From: Rhabditoides inermis
Taxonomy: Eukaryota; Nematoda; Chromadorea; Rhabditida; Rhabditidae
Direction of reading: 5' to 3'
Length of the DNA stretch: 64,000 nucleotides
Assembly (NCBI GenBank): GCA_963966185.1
Contig: CAWZYM010000149.1
Span: 200,001 to 264,000 of the forward strand
Shown here: in pieces, positions 34,243 through 47,362 of the stretch
Layout of the letters: each line of letters starts with the position of its first letter
Numbering within the stretch: the stretch's first letter is position 1
Program-made: the position numbers and the translations under genes
The notes under the pieces: generated by a model
Database searches by the model: none
The model's input: only the letters and a program-made list of their open reading frames with translations
What the model was told of the DNA's origin: nothing

Positions 34243-37082
34243 TCATTCCTCCAGCGGCATCTGTCTCCAGCCTGTCTGGAACCGAGTGACTGTGGCCGCC
34301 CCGCGGATACGCACCCAGTCGAACGGGTAGCGGAACTGCAGTGGCGGGTGGTATGCACTTCTTATCAGGTCATTGTTCACACATTTGAGGCAACACACAA
34401 TTATCACTCAAGTCGTGAGTCGTTCCTTAGCCCCACTCACCTGCGTCTCGATGACTGGATAGGGCGGCTGCGCGGATCCGCTCTCCATCTCATAGCGGGA
34501 CGCCTCGCGGCGACGCACCTGATGGATTTCTGTTATCAATCCAGTTTTGATCAGTATTTTTATATACTTCTATTTTTCACTCACATTCCACCATCCACTG
34601 TTGAGTGGCGCGAAGCAAGTCTCCTTTGAGTTGTAGCATTGCGGAGACGTGTTGCCGTCGTGAATGGATAACTGAACAACAAATATTGGAGAAGCAACAT
34701 TTCCAACTCACCATGGTATGAGTATTGTTCCACATGAAGAGGGCAGTGACCACGCATCCTTGACAGACATTCTGCGAGAAGATGGGAAGTCCTTCGTTCC
34801 ATGAGCGGTATGTGTCCGCATACATGGTAGTGCACTTGGGCTGAAATAATCATTTATTACAGTTTACACTCTGCCACACACACAAAATATATGATGCAGA
34901 ATTTGAGAAAGTCCTCTGTGCAAATCATAAGTACGTATCAATTGGAGGGTGACACTGGATTGTGCACGGGTACCTTCATCTTCCTTCCCTTGTCGGCCGG
35001 CGGCAGCAATTGATCGGAAAACCAACACGACTCGTACCACATGTATCTAAACGTCGATATTCTTGAATAGCGGTGAGTTGGCGACCACCCTGTAGTGAGC
35101 CGTTAGCCAAAAAGACACTGCCATTGAGGATTCACATTGCTAGTTTAGTGGAACAAATCTAACATAACCGTCGACTCGTCCCCTTCATCATCATGGTTTA
35201 CAGATTTTTGTATCATAAATTGTATGGCGCATCACGTATTGTGTAAATAACTTGTATAACATCTTCCTCACTTGGCCTCTTTTGCATCACCGGTTATCGT
35301 ATTGTCGCCAGTCCACGGTATCTCTTCCTGCGTGAGACTGAAGGTGGGCACATTCTGAAACAGTTCTGAAAACAGGCACTCTTTCGTAATATGTATACCT
35401 GTACCCTCCGCATTCCGACCCCTAGTTCGAATGTGCCAGTGACGAACAAAGTGGCCGATATCATGTCTGAAACTGTTGATCACTCTTATTTACAACTGGT
35501 ATTACTTGTCTTGGTTGCGTCGAGCCAGGTTTCTTTCGGGATCTCGATGTCGCGTCCTTTCAGGGCGTTCCCATTTGGTGTATCGTACCAGCCAGCGGCG
35601 CCCGGTTGCGGCTTCGGTCCTGTGAGACCATCCACTTGCAAGTAGCCCGTCTGCATTAGATGTGTTTTTTTCAAAAAAAAAAAGAAGATACAAATGATGC
35701 TGACCGTGGTTTTCACTGGCTGTATCTCTCCCGTGAGCCGAATGTGCTCGAGTGGATATAGAGACTGTAAGATTCATAGACTATAGTACTATAGACCTAA
35801 GTTTTACCCACCGTGATTTTAGTGTTGCTTTTCTTTGGCGAAATGACCGCGTAGTCATAGACGGAGGGCATTCGCTCGACTATTCGCCACTGTGTAGCAT
35901 TGGGCAGGGGAGCAGGAGCGTACGCTTCACGCATCGTGAACTGACAAGCAAATGGCAACAGGTCACCCCCCACAACTCGCTATGTTTTGATGGAAAACCA
36001 AGCCCTAGCCAAAATTAAAAATCTCGAAGAGCACCGGAAGTGCCCTAATTGAGCACCGGAAGTTTACGTGCATTCTCGTGCGCGATAGGTCATTGCGCAT
36101 GCCATCCCGAAATGCGGACATCGGTTCGGCGGCCTAGTGGATAGTGAGTTAATTTGGAATGAGTGGTGGCTAAGGTTCTGTCTCCGGCGGTGCAAAATGT
36201 TTTCCCGAATTCGAAACACATTTTTACGAAAAAAAACAAGTATAGGATCATATACAAAATGTTTTTTTCAAAAGTTATTTGAGTTTTTGAAAGGCTCTCG
36301 TGTGCTTCATTTGGAAGATTGATGTCGGAATGATTTTTTCTTCCGCTCCGCTGTCAATTTGTATTCTAACGGGGTAAGTAAGAATAAATTAACCTAATGA
36401 AAAACAAAATCCACTCATTCTTTATTTCTGATGTGAAGACTTGCGACAAAACTGTGTTTCAAATTTGGAAAAACATTTTGCACCGGCGGAGACAGAACCT
36501 TAGTCACCACTTTTTTTCGAATTAACTCACTATCCACTAGGCCGCCGAACCGATGTTTCACTATCCGCATTTCGGGATGGCATGCGCAATGTCCTAACGC
36601 ACACGAGAATAAACGTAAACTTCCGGTGCTCAATTAGGGCACTTCCGGTGCTCTTCGATATTTTTAATTTTGGCTAGGGCTTGGTATGGGGCATGCCTAC
36701 AAGAATCCATCGTAACATAGCGAGTTGTGGGGGATGACCTGTTGCCATTTGCTTGTGAAATGATTACTATATCATCATATTCCGACATTGTATGTACATG
36801 TCGGAATCAGGCTGATTAACAATCATCATATACTTATTACATTGTAACTTCGTTGGCTACTAATCCTTAATTTCCCCACCATGACATGACTGGTGTTCCA
36901 CATGAGTACGAACTGGAAGAACATCCACTGATTGGCTTTTGGTATGCGCATTCCATAGGGCAGTGTGTGATATGTCTCATCCTTCCAGAACCAGGAGTTC
37001 GTGTCGTGCACAGCTGTGCGCTCATCTTCGATCCGTACACCGTCACGGGCAGAGCAGCAGGACGGCTATACAGTTGACACAT

Positions 37083-37119
<37 letters not shown>

Positions 37120-38857
37120 AGAGAGAGATATGTAGATGTAGGAGGTAAATAAATACTACCGTGAGCATGTTGTTCTCCCAGTACCACTGACACTCCTCAT
37201 AGTTATCCGCATCTTCCGCCCGCAGCCGCTCCAATGATGTGAACTCACCGGAACCGAACTCGTTCTGAAGTTTTGTAAATGAGGTATGCAGGTATGCTAA
37301 TTGTTATTGTTAGACAAAAACGCACTAGGTAGTTCAGGTAAGGCGTGTTGGCTAGGCTTATCCAAATGGTCCGTTTACAATGGCGAGAATTTCCACTGAG
37401 TCTATAAGCAGCTTTCAATAAATTAAAGTGCGAAACTTTTGGAATATTTACAACTCACTGATTGTTGGATCGATCCACGTCTCTCGAGGAATTTTGTGAT
37501 CGTAGCCCACCGCTTTTTCAGAAACCTCCGGACCACTATTCGGCCAGTACACAGAACAATTTGTACAGGTGAATTTGATTCTGAAATGAAAAACCACTCG
37601 TACACATAAATTACCACAAAGCTCCTAACCTGCTAACGTTATAGGTTTTGAAGCTGGAAAAGTGGTATGAGTCGCATACGCTGGCCGTTAGATACTGTAA
37701 ATTACATCTAGAACTGGAATTCATATTCCGCTTTTGTGGTGCAACTATAATTGGAATCGCAAACAGGATAAACACATGTGAACTTGTACGTGCAACACTA
37801 TAAGAGAAAAAACAGAAGCACATCGTGGTTGTTCTGGCTGGCCTCTCCCGTCCAGTAGTCGTGCACGTAGAACTCTCTGTGATCGCGATTGCACGCCGTC
37901 ATTCTGAATGTCTTGTTCCATCCCCCACATGTGCCTCACTCACTCCAGGAACATGTGCTGCTGGTTGAGGTTGGCGCGGTTCGAGTACAGATCACCGCCA
38001 GGCATCTCGTGATCGCGGTACACCTCGGCACGAAACTGAATATATGACATGAATTTATGATTCTATCTCCGCAGAGTAATTTCTTGAATCGGGGGATACC
38101 TTTACCTTTACCATTATGATAACATGAAATGGCCATATGTAAGGCACTGACTCTATGTTTTACCGAAAAGGGATACGAACATATGGAAAGAGGAGCGGAA
38201 GTTAAAAAAATGGAAATGAAGAAAAGAGCTCCTCACGTTATCGGAATAGGTGGCCAGACGCACTTGCCAGTACGCGTACCCTATCCAGATCGAGAACGCG
38301 TCCACGTGGCTGTTGTTCTCAGGTACGTAGACTTGCACGGTGTACACGGCTCTTCTGAATCGAAATAAAAACTACCGTTCTTCATTTCGAAACAAAGAAT
38401 CCCGAGAACCGTAACCAGAGACTCACATGTCCCACTTGGCTCCTCCACTGACGGGCGTGGTTCCATCGTAGCCCAGCTCGCACGACAGCCGCAGGAACGT
38501 CTCCAGGGGGTAGTCTGTGATGTCGGCGACGAGATCAGGCTTTGACTCGTCCATACGAATGTAGCTGAATCAACAAACGCATTTGTTACGACACGATTAC
38601 AAACAAGCAATACGTGTTTTGTACTGTCGTTGGAGAAAAAAGGTACTGAAATTTTTATTACAGTGATTTTAATTTCGTTGATTGTCAAATTAGGCGGAAA
38701 GTTAGAAACTATCTAGAGTCTTATCGCAAATTTCTTATGTAAGCATTTACCCTGGTTGATCCCAAGTGGGAGTGAGGTATTCCTTCTCGTTCGGAGTAAT
38801 GGAAAAATGACCGGACACGGATGGCCATAGCCACAGTAGAATACAGACGACAAGCAT
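34243..38857 (-). CDS. Large secreted protein with two related modules, family unknown
   Basis: Start ATG at 38857 opens a signal peptide (MLVVCILLWLWPSVSG). Exons include 38857-38751, 38564-38427, 38354-38237, 38035-37945, 37913-37822, about 37695-37632, 37579-37468, 37266-37161, 37065-36892, 35925-35815, 35762-35708, 35648-35513, 35468-35400, 35354-35278, 35046-34975, 34841-34712, 34670-34588, 34520-34443 and 34340-34243 (stop TGA at 34245-34243). Early exons fit in phase; later ones are approximate. Two modules are visible. YDHKIPRETWIDPTI and WMFFQFVLMWNTSHVM in the first correspond to GRDIEIPKETWLDATKT and CVVTALFMWNNTHTM in the second. It is rich in Trp, Tyr and paired Cys, with many N-glycosylation sequons and no membrane segment seen. 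I do not recognise the family. A foldback copy (35945-36755) lies in an intron. Confidence 0.6.
35945..36755. mobile_element. Foldback element, CAAG/CTTG family, copy 3
   Basis: An 811-bp element, beginning CAAGCAAATGGCAACAGGTC and ending GCCATTTGCTTG, with 3-bp duplication TGA (35942-35944 and 36756-36758). The arms hold GGCGGCCTAGTGGATAGTGA and AGGTTCTGTCTCC. Its loop is the reverse complement of the loop of copy 2. It lies in an intron of the secreted-protein gene. Confidence 0.9.
37084..37130. repeat. (GA)n in intron (CT on sense strand)
   Basis: Short GA repeat just upstream, in gene orientation, of the exon at 37065. It supplies a pyrimidine-rich stretch before that exon's acceptor. 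Confidence 0.8.
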
Positions 38858-38935
38858 TTTGGTCCACCACTTCCCGATGATGTATTTTATACAAGAACAC
38901 TGTGTGTTCACATGAATTGTGTTCGTTCGTGTTTT

Positions 38936-41253
38936 GGCAATGAAGATCGTTGAATGGCAATGAAGATCGTTGAATGTTTTGGCAATGAAGATCATCGAAG
39001 ACACTCCCGAACACCAAAAACCTCATTTCATGAGAAATTTCAAAAAAGCAAATTGGGATGTTATTAACAATGCTATAGATTCTATTCGATGGACACAATT
39101 TTTTATTGGAAAGACGGTAGAGCAAGCTGCATCTAAGTTTTACGAAATCATAAATGGCATTATTGATTCAAATATTCCGCTTGTCGCTCCGGCTATCAAT
39201 CGCCCCCGCTTATTACCTCGTTATCTACAAAAGCTGAAGCGACAGGCAATTAAACTTTCTAAAACAAGACCTCACTCCATTGAATCTGATAGATCACAGC
39301 GTCGCCTACGTAAAGCAATAACTTCTTGGAATTGCAAGCGAGAGTCTAAACTAATCTTGAATGGTAATAAATCAGCTTTCTATCGCGATGTTCGAAATAA
39401 AATGCATCCCGACGGTGGCATCGGCGCAGTTTGCCAAGATGGCGAATTCATTCACAACACGCTCGATAAATGCGAAATCTTTGCTGACTATTTTGATTCG
39501 GTATATCGCAATATCGATGCACCACCTGGTACTGACTTGCCTAAACTCTCGCATTCACTTGACATGATCGATATTACTTTCCTTGGAGTTCATAAAACTA
39601 TTTCCAAACTTGATTCTAAATATAACATTTCTCCAGACGGCATAAATAATGTGTTTCTAAAACAAACAGTTAATTCCATTTCCATTCCATTGACGATTCT
39701 TTTTGCAATGTCCATGTCTGTCAGAAAAATCCCATCTATTTGGAAAGAAGCTTGGGTAAAACCATTATTCAAAAAAGGCGCACGTGAATCTGTTTCAAAC
39801 TACAGGCCGATTTCTCTCACTTGTAGCATTTCCAAAGTAATGGAAAGAATCTGTGTTCAGCAGATCACAAAATATTTAGAACAGCATAGCTTACTCTCGG
39901 AAAAACAATTTGGTTTCCGCAAAAATCGATCTACTAATGCGCAACTGATTGAATGTCATATGAACTGGTGCAAGCATACTTCATCCGATTTTGTTATCGA
40001 TTGTATTTACTTTGATTTTAAGAAAGCATTTGACACTATAAATCACGATCTTCTTTTTAAGAAACTTGACGCTATCGGTATTCGCGGAAACGCGCTTGGC
40101 TGGATAATCGAATTTCTCAAAAATCGCAAGCAGTCTATCATGATCGGCTCAAGGCGTTCTTCACCGCGTGTCGTTAATTGTGGCGTTCCACAAGGCTCAT
40201 GTCTTGGTCCCCTGTTGTTCAACATTTTCATTGATAACATTCCAGATAACCTTCCAAAAGATGTTTATCATGCGCTTTACGCTGATGATCTGAAAATTTC
40301 CTATCATTTCAATTATACCAGCACTACTGCTGCAACTACCTTTCAAAAAGCTATCGACACAGTCGCAGCTTGGTCAGCCACTTGGGGTCTTCAGATATCC
40401 ACTGAGAAAACACAAATATTGCATATAGGCAAGCGGAATCCAAGGCACACTTATACAGCTCACGGCTGCGTTCTCAAACCAATAGATGCTGCCAAAGATC
40501 TTGGTATTCTAGTGAATAATAACTTGTTGTTCCGTGATCATCTAAAACAAATTGTTCAGCAAACTCTCTATTCTATAAATGATTTCCTTCGCACATACAA
40601 AACACGAAGCCCCACTCTTCTGATTACTGCGTACACTACCTACTTTCGCTGTAAACTAGAATATTGTACCGAGCTCTGGAACCCTACTGACGTTGCTTCT
40701 GTAAACCTAATCGAAAGCATACAACGCTATTATACTCGACGTGTGTGTCAGCGTATCGGACGCAACTTATCATACCCCGAACGCCTTCAATTTTTTAATC
40801 TTCAATCTCTTGAAAATAGGCGATTCTTAAATGACGTCACTTACATACACAAAGTTATTCACTCAAAAACGACTTTAGACTATCATGGGCTTTTCGCAAT
40901 TATTCCAACTCGTACTCGCGGCTCTCATGAATTTAGGATTGTTCCCTCATTCGATCACACAGGCCGTACTAGCACTTTTTTAAGCAGAACCTTCGTAATT
41001 TGGAACTCCCTTCCTCATGACTTAGTTTCCGTCAACGACCCTTCCGTCTTCAAATCACAACTCTCTACATTAGATATTATGCCACCTAGCAAATTGCGCA
41101 ACCTATAGAGACCATATTTTTTTGTTTCGTATATTATTATGTTATTATTCCTTATTTATATTCAACCCCATCCATATCTGCCGTTTTCCATGTTTTCACT
41201 TTTTGTTGCTATGTCGATTTTCTCATGTTATCGGTAATAAATCTATCTATCTA
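38936..41253 (+). mobile_element. 5'-truncated LINE with intact reverse transcriptase frame
   Basis: Open frame 38970-41108 (712 codons) with RT motifs FGFRKNRSTNAQ, YFDFKKAFDTINHDLLF, CGVPQGSCLGPLLFN and ALYADDLKISY, plus a C-terminal region containing CKLEYCTELWNP. No apurinic endonuclease domain is present, so the 5' half is missing. The 3' end carries a TCTA repeat (TAATAAATCTATCTATCTAT), a microsatellite tail as seen in several CR1/Jockey-group elements, rather than poly(A). The left edge is a stutter: GGCAATGAAGATCGTTGAAT is repeated at 38939-38980. It lies about 80 bp upstream of the start codon of the minus-strand secreted gene. It is not closely similar to the LINE at 23-28 kb. Confidence 0.85.
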
Positions 41254-42768
41254 TGAGAACGTGAGAGCGGGATCGTGTTATAGAATGTGATGTTGCCTGT
41301 TGAAATTGAGAATGTTTCCGTTGTCCCACTGAACGATATATTATCCTATCATACATCATACAAGCCTCTTCGCTTGATTGCTACAACTGAATTGTGAACA
41401 TAAGAGTGATTCGATAAACCCTGGCTTCAGGGACAATTTCTATTTCCTAGTTTCACTATATGATCACAGTATAACGATCACAATGTAGCGACTCTGCATT
41501 TCTCACCCACGCCAGTGCGTGGGTGTGTCTGCGTGTCTGCGTGGGCGGGGTCGGGTTTGTCATTGTGTCCGTCCCGTCTCTATCTCTCCACGAGCAAGAC
41601 GTGTCAACAACGCGTCGAACAGAATCAGCAACACGTGTTCTCAGAGTGAACCCCATTATCTACTTATACGAAATGATAATGAGTGCACTTTTGGAAAAAA
41701 AAGTTTGCAACCGCCGCCAGCAGGTTGGAATGGATTTCTTTATTGCAAACGGTTTTCTGTTTGTTTTTATGATGACCTTGACGATTATCATCAACATTGA
41801 TATTTATTCAAACCTTTCAGTTGTGTATTTATATAGTCATTCTAAAAAAGTATGTGTGTCACTGGTTGCTGATACTATGAATTGATTATTATCATTCATA
41901 GTACTCATGATAAATAATAAATGATTGGGTGAAAAGGTTCTAATAATAGCATGTTTCCTAAAAACGGATTTCCTTGACTGATACCTTATCTTTTTTTATC
42001 ACAAGCTAGCAAGAGAAAGCGCAAAAAAGCAAAGGTATGGTTAATGATAGGTAGTTACGCAATATCCAATATTGTCAAGTTCACAAATACGAATGACGAA
42101 GTAGTATTTTACCTATATACGTTGTTACGCATCCGAGTAGAGAGAAAGAGTAAGTGTACTTGAGTTGACGAAAGTATACATAATGAAATTCGGCAAGATT
42201 ATTGCTTTCAAAAATCGTGCAAACTGTTCGAACAAACAACACTTTTTCATTGCTGCCAACCTGCTTATTTTTTTGACTATATTTAATGTACATACTGCCT
42301 GCACCGAGCAACTTTGTCTCACAGCTAAAAATAAAGTTTTGCTGAAATAAGGTCTTCTGATTAGCGTTATCAGTGGGTTGCGACGTTCGAGTTGAAAAAT
42401 GAATCAGTGTCGCTATAATAACACTGGAGCTTAAGCTTATTAGTGTGCGCAAACACTCTCCTGGGTGAGTTGTGACGCACATTTGCGCGATCTGGTCGAT
42501 AAGCGCCAACATCCACCGGAAGCGGCTCCGGTCACTTCACCTATATAAACGGGTACGAATACAACACGGACCAAACAGCCTAGTGTGTTCTTTGCAAAGT
42601 TGCTAAATCAAGTGCTTTTCTTAACCAGTAATCAGAACATTCGATCACGTTTTGTCAAATATAAATCATGTTTTTCTTTATACGCTATCGACAAAACTTA
42701 TATTTTTGTTCGACATCACAGCAAAGACTAGCTAAAAATACTGTGATTCTATTTGGCATTTTTAGAAG
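41254..42768. other. Gene-free stretch upstream of the receptor kinase
   Basis: No exon that I can support. It holds AT-rich sequence, GTGGGTGTGTCTGCGTGTCTGC near 41519, and a tract at 42330-42560 that includes TATATAAACGGG (42542-42553), a possible core promoter about 220 bp before the kinase start codon. Promoter identity is a guess. Confidence 0.4.
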
Positions 42769-45700
42769 ATGAACTTGATGACATTTTTGCGACTCATGTT
42801 CTTGCTGTTAGTTCGCAAGGCGAACTTGGCAAGTTCGTCCGTAACACTCTCCGTAAGGTTGGTACAAATATCATAATATACAATGTACGTTAATTTCGTT
42901 CAGATCGCATGTGGACGTAATTGATGGCGAGTGCGAATCTTCGCAAGGCGTCTACGAATGTGAAAAGACCACCAAAGTGAGTAAATTTGTTGGCTCGCTA
43001 CACACTTGCTTACACTATATTCCAGATACACTTCAAATGCTTCCATAAGCAGGCCGGTTCGAACAACGCAGCAATGACTATTGAATCAACAATGTTGGTT
43101 GAATTTATAATTACCAATAAATAAACAAATAAAATACTTGAATTTTAGCGGCGGCTCGCGGGAGCGTCTGGTAACCGGGACGCGGACAATTTCCGCCACC
43201 TTTACCTTGATCAGAGATGTGGTCATGGATTGCACCGGCGTTCTGGTAAGCTCATCAACACGTGTTGACTCGGTTGACCACGGTTTTCAGAACGGCACTG
43301 CCAACGGCACGCGGACAGAGTTCACTATTCGTCGACCTTACATCGATGTCGTGGTGAGTTTAAAGGTAGTGTACCCTCTGAATCCCATATTAAAAATTAT
43401 CACGAATGTATTATCAATGCCTTCTAGAATCGTTTTTATGCCGTTTGTAGTTGTTTGTGATGATAAATAATAAAATTAAAATTTATCAAAAATTTATTCA
43501 AATCCAACATGATACGCATATTTACGCAACGATATAAGAAACAATATAAACACATGGAAATGAATTTTAATGAGACTTTAATGAGACAGCCGATAGTGTG
43601 GTCAAATTGTGTAACTTCGTGCAAGTTGTGCACACACCCCTGAGCTGATTAAAAGTTATTAGATTCTACGATTTCTCACTCCAATTTTCAAATGATTTTT
43701 TAAAACAATTTTCAAATGATTTTTTAAAAATTTGTTTTAGAAAGTATATTTGCATTATCATAATATACTCATTGAATCGTAAACAATGATATGTTATATC
43801 TACGCATACACCCAGATTCAGAGGGTACACTACCTTTAAAAAAAAGAAGATATTGATTGATATAACAAGAAAACATTTGCTTGAAGGTCAACAACGTGTC
43901 GTTGAACGATGGTGCGGATGTTTTCGAACACGAGAACGTGAATCTCAGCTGCTGCCACAAGTGAGAAAACCTTTGACATATCTGATCTAATAATTCTAAT
44001 GATACTATTCAGAACCGACAGTAGAGTGATGTGGATGTTTAATGATAAACCATTCGAGAACGCGACGAGTGTGGACAGTTGTGCGACAATTTCTATCAAG
44101 TATGCTTTTTTGAAGAATTATGTATTCTTGAACAACTATGAATGGCACTTCAGAGACGTCAATCCGCAGCACACGGGTGCGTATTCATGCGTGGTTGAAA
44201 GGGACGGTGTGGTGGACACACTGGGATGGTCATTGCGCGTCATTGACACTACGCCCGAGGTATCATTTAGGGAGTGGTCAGTCTCTTCAAAACAGTCCCT
44301 ACGAAACGCTTTCAAAACACGCGGTTTGGTCGTGTTTCGAAAGTGTTTCGATGTCAGTATCGAAGAGAGTTTCGAAGAGACTGACCGCTACTTGACATGC
44401 GCAACCGCAACCTCTATGAGAAATGTTGTCCAGACCGATTCGCGCTTCGTCGTCATTTATTCGGCTGGCTTGATCGCGATCATCGGCTGTTTCGTCATTT
44501 TCGCATTTTGTGTCGTTGAACGCTCCACTAGGTATGTACAGAATGAAGGTAGAGAAGGGAAAAGATGTTACAGGAACAACAAGGTCGACTACGCGGAGCT
44601 GGAGAGTGTGCTGACCGACAGAGCCTCGTTCGAGATCGATGCGAAGCGGCTGAGTGTGTCTGTGGTGCGACTCGGCTGCGGGCAGTTCGGAGAGGTGCGA
44701 GCCGCCACGCTCGACTCGCAAGCCGTTGCTGTCAAGGTATCTTCTTTCTCTTGTTCATAAAGGAAAGGTCAAACTCGATTATGTGTCGGAAAAGGTGCGC
44801 GGCCGTTCTGAATTATTGTCTTTTGCCAGCACAAGTCGAGTCTGACCTCTCCATATCCACTGGTTCAGCTGGCGCGGTGCGGTCGTGAGAGCAGTCTGGC
44901 GCACGAGCTGGCCACCCACCTCGCCCTCTCCCGTCAGCGACACCCCAACCTGCTCGCCATGATAGGATACCTGGCAGAACGCACGCAGCACTCACATCGG
45001 TGAGTGACTGTGACTTGCGGTATTGTAAAGACGATGGCTGTAACAGTATTTGCGGCGCGTATCTTGACTATCACTATTGCCATGCACCCCGTTTGCAGAG
45101 TGAGCTGTCTGATCGTGGAGAAGTGCGACTGGAACCTGCGCGACTGCCTCAAGCACAGTCGAGAAAGAACGCAGATAACGGTATGTACTACTGTTATACC
45201 ATCTAATTCAATGTTTCGTATTTTACCGACTCCCCGTCTGACGCACATGCTCGAATCGGCTCGCTTGTTGGAAGACGAGATCGACATACGCTGTCTGAAC
45301 ACGCGTGATCTGCTCTCGTTCGCTGTCCAGATCGCGCAAGGAATGCGACATCTCGCCCGGCTGTCGGTCAGTTCGGAGATCAGTACTAAAAATGTACTAG
45401 AAATCCGCGATAGAAAAATGCACTTCGTGAAGGATCTCAGGGTGTTTGAGCGTAGCTGAAAGACTGGTGGACGCCTTGGATTGCAGTGTGTGCATCGGGA
45501 CCTCGCCGCGCGGAACGTGCTAGTGAAGAGGAACGGCACGATCCGCATCGCAGACTTTGGACGCGCCCGCCTCACCGACGATCGCACCTACTACACGTGA
45601 GAAAAATACACTATTCATAAATTGCAAGCGACAAAATAAAATAAAATGTTTGTTTAGTGATCAAATGTGTTGGTTTGCAGGAGCCGCAGCACGCTGCACG

Positions 45701-46630
45701 AGCCGGCTCCGATCTGGTGGATGTCGATCGAGGCCATAGAGCGGCACTGCTTCACTGAGAAGGTACCTTATGGACTTCTAATACTGTGAGGTCTCTCGAA
45801 AAAATAGCGGAACGCATCCATATGCTCTTGGCACAACTAAGTGCGCTTTACGATCATGAGTCACATCCAACAAATTTTGCTATAACACGCATCATAATTT
45901 ATGTATAATTCTGTCAATTCTTCTCGCCTGCAGTCTGACGTGTGGTCGTTCGGAGTCGTACTAAAGGAGATGTTCTCATACGGGGAGCGCCCGCACGCGG
46001 ACATGAGCCGCACGCCGCAGCAGCTGGTGCACTGGCTCAAGCAGGGACACCGAGCCGCGGACAGCCGACCCGCCAACTGCCACGAGCACATGTGAGAAGG
46101 ATTGTTACGGGTGATGACACAACTAGGAACAAACAGAAACTACTACAATCGACTATAAATACAGAAGGAACAAGTTACCACAAACGTATTACATGGAAAC
46201 AATAGCATTTCAACTAAACACTTTCTAGGGTCCTTCCGTCAGCTTATAAAGGGATCATTCCAGCTACGCTCTGATGCGGGAGTGTTGGCGGGGCGAGGCG
46301 AGCGAGCGGCCGTCGTTCGCGCGATGCGCTCGCATCATCAATGATCACATCAAACAGCACTATCCGGAGGTGGGCAGATGAATTGAATTGAATTTATATT
46401 TATCACAGTAATACTCTGCGTCACACATCAATGATCAACATTGAAAACACACTGAACAACCAGCGTGAAAAGAGGATACTGCAAAGCAAAATTATTAGTC
46501 ATCGTTGACAGAATGGATATGTGTTTTCTTCCTTAATTGATCGTGTATACAGATGATGTCTCGCCTGAATGCCACACTTCGTAAGGAAGCCGCGCTGCAG
46601 ACAAGCCTAGTCGGGCTGCGACGAAAGTGA
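42769..46630 (+). CDS. Receptor tyrosine kinase with Ig-like ectodomain
   Basis: Fourteen exons, all phases consistent: 42769-42857, 42904-42976, 43026-43093, 43149-43245, 43291-43353, 43887-43960, 44013-44736, 44869-44999, 45099-45366, 45487-45596, 45681-45762, 45934-46091, 46264-46369, 46553-46630; 706 residues. It has a signal peptide ([16 protein letters not shown]) and an Ig-like ectodomain (CCHK ... MWMF ... [15 protein letters not shown]). One membrane helix follows ([20 protein letters not shown]). The kinase has [31 protein letters not shown] (helix-C Glu), [17 protein letters not shown] and [18 protein letters not shown]. Lys, HRD and DFG are all present, so it should be active, but the usual APE reads SIE ([11 protein letters not shown]). 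Exons 1-5 form another extracellular Cys-containing segment. It most resembles nematode-expanded RTKs near the FGFR/KIN-15/16 type; orthology is not assigned. Confidence 0.9.
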
Positions 46631-46993
46631 GAAACGAGTGGCTTCCGAGTATTGGATAGAATTACTGGAATAGTGATGACAGAAGGACACCATCAACTAG
46701 CTGATACTTCGCTAGCTCTCAGGACACGTGTTGTTGAATAATGTATTTGAATGTGGTAATGTAAATTGATGGTTGTAAATAAAATAAAGTGTATGATTGC
46801 TGGATGTGAATTGTTAGGGACAGGTGGAGGTGATTCTGGTCTGGAAGTGAAAATGTTTGCGGGACTGTCGGGACTGCGTCGACTCATGTCTCGAATCATG
46901 TCGTGAGCGCGCAAGTGTGCGTATAAACAACACAACAAGATAAAACACTGTATGTACACTTTCACTATGAACATGAGTTAGTGGGCTTCCAGA
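46631..46993. other. Convergent 3' spacer
   Basis: Between the 3' ends of the kinase and hydratase genes. It contains AATAAAATAAAG (46779-46790), a likely polyadenylation signal for the kinase. Nothing else. Confidence 0.5.
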
Positions 46994-47311
46994 TCAAATC
47001 TTGGACTTGTCCCGGCCAACGAATTTCTTGGCGCCTGAAAATTTTGAACTATTTGGAAAATAGTATGAAATAAAATAAAATCACCTTTGATTCCGTCGCC
47101 TATAGCGACAAGACCCTCGGTGAACTCGTTGTCGAGAGCCTGAACAATAGGATAGAAAAGGAGGGAAAGAGGGGAGAGAGATGGAGAGAGAGAGAGAGAA
47201 ATAAGAGGGAGAGAGAGAAGAGGGAGAGAAAGGGAGAGAGAAAGAAAGAGATAGGGAGGAAGGGAAGTGGAGAGAAAGGGAGGGAGGGAGAAAGAGAGAG
47301 AAAGAGAGAGA

Positions 47312-47362
<51 letters not shown>

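Noticed and set aside
45004..45459. Separate small gene
   Set aside because: It is the kinase exon 45099-45366 read with intron sequence on both sides.
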